The notes beneath the pieces were generated by a model. That model searched no databases. It was not told where the DNA came from and worked only from the letters and a program-made list of their open reading frames with translations. A DNA stretch of 64,000 nt from Omphalotus guepiniiformis (taxonomy: Eukaryota; Basidiomycota; Agaricomycetes; Agaricales; Omphalotaceae), in the NCBI GenBank assembly GCA_028554645.1, contig JAQOOI010000061.1, positions 496,001-560,000 on the forward strand, written 5' to 3'. Positions within the stretch are counted from its first letter, which is position 1, and each line of letters begins with the position of its first letter. Shown piece by piece: positions 61,369 to 64,000 of this stretch. A program made the position numbers and the translations under genes.

Positions 61369-61570
61369 AGTTGCCTTGTCTTGTCTTGTGGTCCGGAGCC
61401 TACATATCCATTTCAGCATAGCTGTAACTGATGATTCATGTACATACGTTCGTTTGCATACATACCTTGTTAGAGGGAATACATAGCCATAGCTATCGAA
61501 ATTACTCCCTCGTTTCGATGGATACTCAGTGTGGAGACGTTGTAGCTGTGTATGATCTACGAGACTCTCC

Positions 61571-62038
61571 GCCGAATGACAGACAGACAGACGATATGGA
61601 ACTTGTTTCGGCAAAAGCATATATATTTGTCGAATTTGGCGGTAGGAGAGAGAGCATGAGCTCAAAAATACAAAAATACGAATATGGCGCCTTCCTAGGA
61701 CCTAATCATTCATTTTTCGATCATGATCAGGGTTTATTTGCGCATACTAAGACTTTTCTGTCTAATATTTTGTGAATACATGTAGATCTGGATTAGCATC
61801 GTATTAACAATCCCATCGACATACGCGTCTAGGACCTTATTAAACGATTCCGAGTTCATCTTCATCCTCATGTGCAAGTTCCACTTCCACTTCCGTATCT
61901 CCATCTCCATCTCCATCTTCCACAGCTACATCTTCAAATGGGGCATTACCGCAGACGGAGTCATTCTTGTTCTCGAATTCGATGTTTCTGTTAGCACTTT
62001 ATGTTCTTTGGTATCTCAGGGCGAGTGTGAGAAGATGA
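61571..62038 (+). pseudogene. Tandem duplicate of the 3' end of the membrane protein gene, copy 1
   Basis: From about 61596 it resembles the end of exon 4 of the parent gene (LVSAKAYIFVEFGGRRE against LVYFASNLEGGEHR). A TGTAG acceptor at about 61783-61787 is followed by an exon-5-like start GATCTGGATTAG, which has an in-frame stop. The Ser-rich linker and hydrophobic end are still readable up to the parent stop sequence (61995-62038). Broken by the stop and small indels. Confidence 0.75.
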
Positions 62039-62240
62039 AGATGATTTACCTTGTCTTGTGGAGTCTACATATCCGTTTCCGTTTCAGCAGCATGTCGGAT
62101 AGCTTTAACTGGCAGTTCCTATACGTACCTTGTTGGAGGGAATACATAGCCATAGCTATCGAAATTACCCCTCCCCCCGTTGTGAACGGTTTTGATGGAT
62201 GCTCAGTGTGGGTTTGAGAAGTTGTAGCTGTGGAGACTCC

Positions 62241-62668
62241 GCCGAATGACAGACAGACAGACGATATGGAACTTGTTTCGGCAAAAACATATATATTCGT
62301 CGAATTTGGCGGAAGGAGAGAGCATGAGCTCAAAATTACGAACTTGACGCTTCCTAATCATTCATTTTTCGGTCAGGGATTATTTGCGCATACTAAGAAT
62401 ATTCTAATATTTTCTGAATGTGTGTAGATCTGGATATCATCGTACTTACAATCCCATCGACACTGTACGCGCCTAGGACACTAAACGATTCTTCTCATCT
62501 GCAAGTTCCACTTCCACTTCCGCATCTCCATCTCCATCTTCGACAGCGACAGCGACAGCTACATCTTCAAATGGGGCATCACCACAGACGTCATTCTTGT
62601 TCTCGAGCTCGGTGCTCTTGTTAGCACTTAATATCCTTTGGTATCTCAGGGCGAGTGTGAGAAGATGA
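62241..62668 (+). pseudogene. Tandem duplicate of the 3' end of the membrane protein gene, copy 2
   Basis: Better preserved exon-4-like part (LVSAKTYIFVEFGGRREHEL, then TLPNHSFFG) with the same GTCAG donor and a GTGTAG acceptor at about 62423-62428. The exon-5-like part starts DLDIIVLTIPS but shifts frame in the Ser-rich linker, so the hydrophobic tail is out of frame. Ends with the parent-like sequence TGAGAAGATGA. Confidence 0.75.
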
Positions 62669-62893
62669 AGATGATTTACCTTGTCTATTTATCTTGTGGA
62701 GCCTATGTATCCATTTCAGCATAGCTGTAACTGATGATTCATGTACATATGTTCGTTTGCGTACATACCTTGTTAGAGGGACTACATAGCCATAGCCATA
62801 GCTATCGATTTTACCCCCCCGTTGTTCACGCGCACGGTTTTGATGGATACTCGCTGCGCTGTGAATTTGAGAGGTTGTAGCTGTGGAGACTCC

Positions 62894-62960
62894 GCCGAAT
62901 GACAGACAGACGATATGGAAGTTTTCGGCAAAGCATATATATTTGTGGCTTCATATTGAC
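62894..62960 (+). pseudogene. Truncated third tandem remnant
   Basis: Begins with the same GCCGAATGACAGACAG word as copies 1 and 2, continues ATATGGAAGTTTTCGGCAAA, and breaks off after ATATATTTGTGG. Confidence 0.6.
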
Positions 62961-63103
62961 GGCGATGTGTCCTTGAGGGATCGAAGATATAGTACATAGT
63001 ACATAGTACACTTCTTATTTCTAAGGGAACAGTAATCAATCTGCTTGGTAGTTTGGTAGCTCAGCAACATAGTATACTATCCTTCACTGATTTGAATGAT
63101 CTG

Positions 63104-63110
63104 TATATAA
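63104..63110 (+). promoter_or_regulatory. TATA box of the DUF6533 gene
   Basis: TATATAA, 89 nt before the ATG at 63199. Confidence 0.5.
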
Positions 63111-63198
63111 GTATAATGCAAGGGTGCTATTCATTCTTCATTCTTCAAAGTATTCCCTCCCGGCGGCCCTCTTGCATACCTATCGTATCGTACGCGTA

Positions 63199-64000
63199 AT
63201 GGTGTCTGAAACCCCAATGCTTAATGATACGGATACAGATACTCACTTCAAGTTAACAGTCTATTTCCAAGCCATAGACCAAACTAACTAACATTATACC
63301 TCACTCTAGTTCAAACCCAGCAAACTGGGTAAAGATCATTGCTTTAAGTATGTTCACTTTTCCTCCCCTTGTACTAAGATGTACTCAGACTCAAAGGGAT
63401 ACTTGGAATAGCATGCCTGATCTATGATTACTTCCTAACTCTCGGTATTTCAAACTCCTCTCCATCTCCATGCCATTTCAATCCCTGCTTATCACTTATC
63501 ATGATGCCACTCATAGGAACCGAAATAAAATACGTGTGGAAAAGACCATCTACAAGTAATAGCATGGGTCACTTGGTGTTCTACTGGACTCGTTATACGG
63601 GGTTGATTGGGATAACTGTGATAACAGTCGTTACAATGTCTTACTCCGAGTCAAATGGGTCCGATTCAACAAGTTTAGATTGGATAGTAAGCTCTCTATT
63701 CTACTGCCACTGTGTTTGTTTGTTTACTAATACTGATACTAATACTATTACTGTCACTGTTTATTAGAGGTACAGGATATTCAGATTCAAATTCTGAGAT
63801 ATCTATTAACCTGACACTATACAGTTGCCGCTTTCTACAGATAGCCTGTTTTCTTATTGTTGGGTATGTTCAAATGAACATTGCAAGTATGTTTATATCT
63901 CCTTCTGTTTTTGCTAATATCCCTCTCACATTGTTTGATCATACTTTATACTTCCTATAGTCCTGCTTGCACTTCGTGTATATGCACTATGTTTATGCAA
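63199..64000 (+). CDS. DUF6533-type integral membrane protein, N-terminal part, cut by window end
   Basis: Exons read so far: 63199-63251, 63310-63347, 63412-63444, 63517-63686, 63841-63886, 63961 to the edge; all junctions are GT-AG and in frame. The product starts MVSETPMLNDTDTD, then NWVKIIALTCLIYDYFLTLG, TEIKYVWKRPSTSNSMG, HLVFYWTRYTGLIGITVITV and ILLALRVYALC. The YDYFLTLG...EIKYVW(K)RP block is the hallmark of DUF6533, the first membrane helices of a large Agaricomycete family of seven-helix-like proteins of unknown role. The fourth intron (63687-63840) is longer than the others and could hide a small exon. The C-terminal part lies outside the window. Confidence 0.75.

Overview
This window comes from a filamentous basidiomycete, most likely an Agaricomycete. 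The genes are split by many 50-70 nt GT-AG introns, the nuclear tRNA genes carry introns at the anticodon loop, and several products belong to families typical of mushroom-forming fungi (two-finger AreA-type GATA factor, velvet factor with long low-complexity tails, DUF6533 membrane protein, Ser-rich membrane protein). There is no prokaryotic, plasmid or viral signal. Gene models below were spliced by hand; for each intact gene the exon lengths sum to a multiple of three.

Layout. 0.1-7.05 kb (-): a seven-exon NST1-like stress protein of 1739 aa. 8.16 kb (+): tRNA-Ser. 8.66-9.97 kb (-): GNAT acetyltransferase. 11.3-13.9 kb (+): long-chain acyl-CoA synthetase. 14.8 kb (+): tRNA, probably Trp. 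15.1-19.2 kb (-): VelB-like velvet regulator. 23.2 kb (-): second tRNA of the same type. 24.0-26.5 kb (+): sugar-transporter-like MFS protein. 30.7-34.0 kb (-): two-finger GATA factor with an AreA-type N-terminal domain. 34-45 kb: a gene-poor island with four degenerate tandem repeats at 40.9-42.85 kb and a few coding-like scraps. 45.2-47.7 kb (+): WRAP53/TCAB1-like WD-repeat protein, convergent with a small secreted Cys-containing protein at 47.9-48.9 kb (-).

49.8-57.0 kb holds two divergent questin-oxidase-like paralogs around the RNase H2 subunit C gene. Upstream of that gene sits an unannotated 782-bp non-autonomous DNA transposon with 34-bp terminal inverted repeats and a perfect 8-bp target duplication. 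A related short segment without the transposon lies beyond each paralog. 57.6-58.9 kb (-): an alpha/beta hydrolase. 59.8-61.4 kb (+): a membrane protein followed by tandem, decayed copies of its own 3' end. 63.2 kb to the end (+): a DUF6533 gene cut by the window edge.

The genes do not form an obvious pathway. The nutrient, development and stress regulators (GATA, velvet, NST1), lipid activation, sugar uptake and secreted proteins are a mixed set of housekeeping and accessory functions. I see no convincing new multi-gene system. The most informative novelties are the transposon with its internal comparison sites, a 13-bp repeat spanning both splice sites of a GATA intron, a 4-nt duplication that breaks the canonical velvet gene model, and the iterated 3' exons at 61-63 kb.
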